DNA from: Litoreibacter meonggei | Lineage (GTDB): Bacteria; Pseudomonadota; Alphaproteobacteria; Rhodobacterales; Rhodobacteraceae | NCBI RefSeq assembly: GCF_003663885.1 | Contig: NZ_RCCE01000001.1 | Location: 124,001 to 188,000, forward strand | Length of the DNA: 64,000 nucleotides | Direction of reading: 5' to 3' | Shown: positions 62,364 through 64,000 of the stretch, piece by piece | Layout: every line of letters begins with the position of its first letter | Position numbering within the stretch: the first letter of the stretch is position 1 | Made by a program: the position numbers and the translations under genes | Notes under the pieces: model-generated | What the model was told of the DNA's origin: nothing | Database searches by the model: none | What the model saw: only the letters and a program-made list of their open reading frames with translations

Positions 62364-63565
62364 CACCTCTGTCCGAGATGACCCGCGTGTTCGGGCGCAT
62401 CGGGCTGTTGTCCTTCGGCGGCCCCGCAGCGCAGATCGCGTTGATGCACAAGGAACTGGTCGAGGACCGGCCGTGGCTGACCGAGGCGCAATTCCTGCGC
62501 GCGCTGTCGTTCTGCATGTTGCTGCCCGGGCCTGAAGCGATGCAGCTTGCCACTTATTCCGGCTGGCGGATGCGCGGGGTCACTGGCGGGCTACTGGCGG
62601 GGCTTTTATTTGTGGTGCCGGGGGCGCTGGTCATCATGGCGCTGGCTTTGGCCTACGGCCTCTACGGCCAACTGCCCTTGGTGCAGTCACTATTCATCGG
62701 CGTGAAAGCCTGTGTGGTGGTGATCGTGATCCAAGCCTTGATCAAGGTCGGAAAGAAAGCCCTGAAAGGCCCCGTCCATGTTGCCATTGCGGTCGCCAGC
62801 TTTCTGGCGCTGTTCGCGCTGAACGCTCCGTTCCCCTTGGTGATCGTCGTCGCAGCCTGTGTTGGCGCACTCACCTTAAAGGGCGAGGCCGAAGGCGGCG
62901 CCCCTGCCCCGAAAACACCCCTAACGGCGACCCTGAAAACCGTCGCTCTGTGGCTGGTCATCTGGTTCGCGCCGGTGCTGGTTCTGGCGCTGGTCGCACC
63001 AGGCATCTTGGTCGATATGGCAAAGTTCTTCTCCACCCTTGCCGTGGTCACATTCGGCGGGGCCTACGCGGTGTTGGCCTACATGACCCAAGCGGTCGTC
63101 GGCGATTTCGGCTGGCTAACCACCGCGCAGATGGTCGACGCCTTGGGGCTGGCCGAGACAACCCCCGGCCCGCTGATCCTTGTGACGCAATTCGTCGCCA
63201 TGGTGGCGGGCTTCAAGGCGGGCGGCGTCGGGTTGGCGCTGGTCGCGGGGCTGGTGACACTTTGGGTCACCTTCGCGCCGTGCTTTTTGTGGATCTTCGC
63301 CGGCGCGCCCTATATCGACCGCCTCGCCCATATGCCACGCCTGTCGGGCGCGCTGAGTGCCATCACCGCCGCCGTGGTCGGTGTCATCGCCAATCTGGGG
63401 CTTTGGTTCGCCGGTGCCGTGTTCTTCGACGCAGGTACAGTGCAACCCGTCCCGCTTGTCATCGCCGTGATCGCCGCCGCGCTGCTGCTGTGGCGCAAGT
63501 GGGATATGTTGGTGGTTTTGCCTATTTGCGCGACACTCGGTCTGGTTTTTGTCGGGGTCGCATAA
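62360..63565 (+). CDS. chrA: Chromate efflux transporter
   Basis: A 401-residue membrane protein of the long-chain CHR family: two homologous halves. N-terminal motif FGRIGLLSFGGPAAQIALMHKELVEDRPWL; C-terminal half VVTFGGAYAVLAYMTQAV and LGLAETTPGPLILVTQFVA. It exports chromate (or sulfate-like anions) from the cytoplasm by a proton-coupled mechanism. Overlaps the fusion gene by four bases, so translation is coupled. Confidence 0.92.
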   Translation: MTPLSEMTRVFGRIGLLSFGGPAAQIALMHKELVEDRPWLTEAQFLRALSFCMLLPGPEAMQLATYSGWRMRGVTGGLLAGLLFVVPGALVIMALALAYGLYGQLPLVQSLFIGVKACVVVIVIQALIKVGKKALKGPVHVAIAVASFLALFALNAPFPLVIVVAACVGALTLKGEAEGGAPAPKTPLTATLKTVALWLVIWFAPVLVLALVAPGILVDMAKFFSTLAVVTFGGAYAVLAYMTQAVVGDFGWLTTAQMVDALGLAETTPGPLILVTQFVAMVAGFKAGGVGLALVAGLVTLWVTFAPCFLWIFAGAPYIDRLAHMPRLSGALSAITAAVVGVIANLGLWFAGAVFFDAGTVQPVPLVIAVIAAALLLWRKWDMLVVLPICATLGLVFVGVA

Positions 63566-63634
63566 GCCCCCCTTTCCCTCACCAACGAATCCGCGCATTG
63601 TGTGATCCAAGGTCAACCCGGGGGCTGAGACGAC

Positions 63635-64000
63635 ATGTCCGACACAATCGACTATGGCAACAAAATGCACCGCGCCATGCGTGGGCTGATTGCCGAGGTG
63701 TTGGAAGAGGTCGGCGCCAACGGCCTGCCCGGCGAGCATCATTTCTTCATCACCTTCGACACGCGTCACCCAGACGTCGAAATGGCCGACTGGCTGTTTG
63801 ACCGCTACCCGTCCGAGATGACGATTGTGGTGCAGCACTGGTTCGACAATCTGATCGTGGCCCCTGACGGCTTCCAGATCACGCTGAATTTCGGCGACAA
63901 CCCCGAACCGCTGGCGATCCCGTTCGACGCGATCCGCACCTTTGTCGATCCGTCGGTGGAATTCGGCCTGCGGTTCGAGTCTCAGGACGATGAGGAAGAA
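63635..64000 (+). CDS. sspB: ClpXP specificity-enhancing factor SspB (partial, runs off right edge)
   Basis: The first 122 residues of an alphaproteobacterial SspB. It begins MSDTIDYGNKMHRAMRGLI and continues through GEHHFFITFDTRHPDVEMADWL, EMTIVVQHWFDNL and FGDNPEPLAIPFDAIRTFVDPSV, the substrate-binding domain, into an acidic segment (ESQDDEEE). SspB binds the ssrA tag and hands tagged proteins to ClpX through a C-terminal motif that lies beyond the window. The tag gene, ssrA, lies 3.3 kb upstream. Confidence 0.93.
   Translation, partial: MSDTIDYGNKMHRAMRGLIAEVLEEVGANGLPGEHHFFITFDTRHPDVEMADWLFDRYPSEMTIVVQHWFDNLIVAPDGFQITLNFGDNPEPLAIPFDAIRTFVDPSVEFGLRFESQDDEEE

Overview
The window looks like a chromosomal segment of a marine Roseobacter-group (Rhodobacteraceae) alphaproteobacterium. 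The signs are a DMSP demethylase (dmdA) next to an acrylyl-CoA reductase (acuI), two BCCT-type betaine carriers, TRAP and dipeptide ABC transporters, a trgA-like gene, and a circularly permuted (two-piece) alphaproteobacterial tmRNA gene with its tag peptide ANDNKAPMAMAA. GC content is moderately high and genes are packed with 1-8 base overlaps. No insertion sequence, prophage, CRISPR array or replication origin was recognised.

Region 1 (1-7652) is the accessory half of a formate dehydrogenase locus. The minus strand carries a small Tat-signal protein, a TorD-type chaperone, DUF3306 and DUF3305, with the start codon of a further gene at the left edge. The plus strand carries a poly-ferredoxin, DUF6494, an Mrp ATPase, a ligase-like protein and DUF6505, with a cytochrome c on the minus strand. 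Region 2 (7880-14495) is a dipeptide-type ABC importer operon with an embedded M24 aminopeptidase. Region 3 (14496-21113) holds a two-subunit sodium:solute symporter, a DUF294 signalling protein, a membrane protein and a membrane-anchored PAS-like/exonuclease fusion. Next come msrA and a cation/proton antiporter (21169-22956), an aconitase-X protein and a dimethylglycine/sarcosine dehydrogenase-type flavoprotein (23525-27688).

Region 4 (28025-33477) is a TRAP importer operon with a DUF1445 hydro-lyase, a LysR regulator and a divergent DUF2848 gene. A perfect dyad lies between the regulator and the operon. tRNA-Ser(GGA) follows. Housekeeping and stress genes then run on the minus strand (33808-43637): AlaX editing protein, MscS channel, cysteine synthase, GGCT-NUDIX fusion, TrgA, cyclopropane synthase, photolyase and a cysteine-desulfurase-like enzyme.

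Region 5 (43843-54220) is the DMSP/betaine region. A plus-strand BCCT carrier faces a collinear minus-strand series: DUF2182, DUF1326, DinB-like, an 84-residue Cys protein, dmdA, acuI, universal stress protein, BCCT carrier. A GntR/FadR-type regulator diverges from the head of that series across a perfect 10-bp palindrome, and an orphan periplasmic binding protein follows it. Region 6 (54510-59793) has a cupredoxin, an alpha/beta hydrolase, ankyrin and GlcG/HbpS-like secreted proteins and a FixJ-type two-component pair. Region 7 (60012-64000) has ssrA, an ArsR-like regulator, NIPSNAP, a rhodanese-ChrB fusion, the ChrA chromate exporter and the beginning of sspB, whose product delivers ssrA-tagged proteins to ClpXP.
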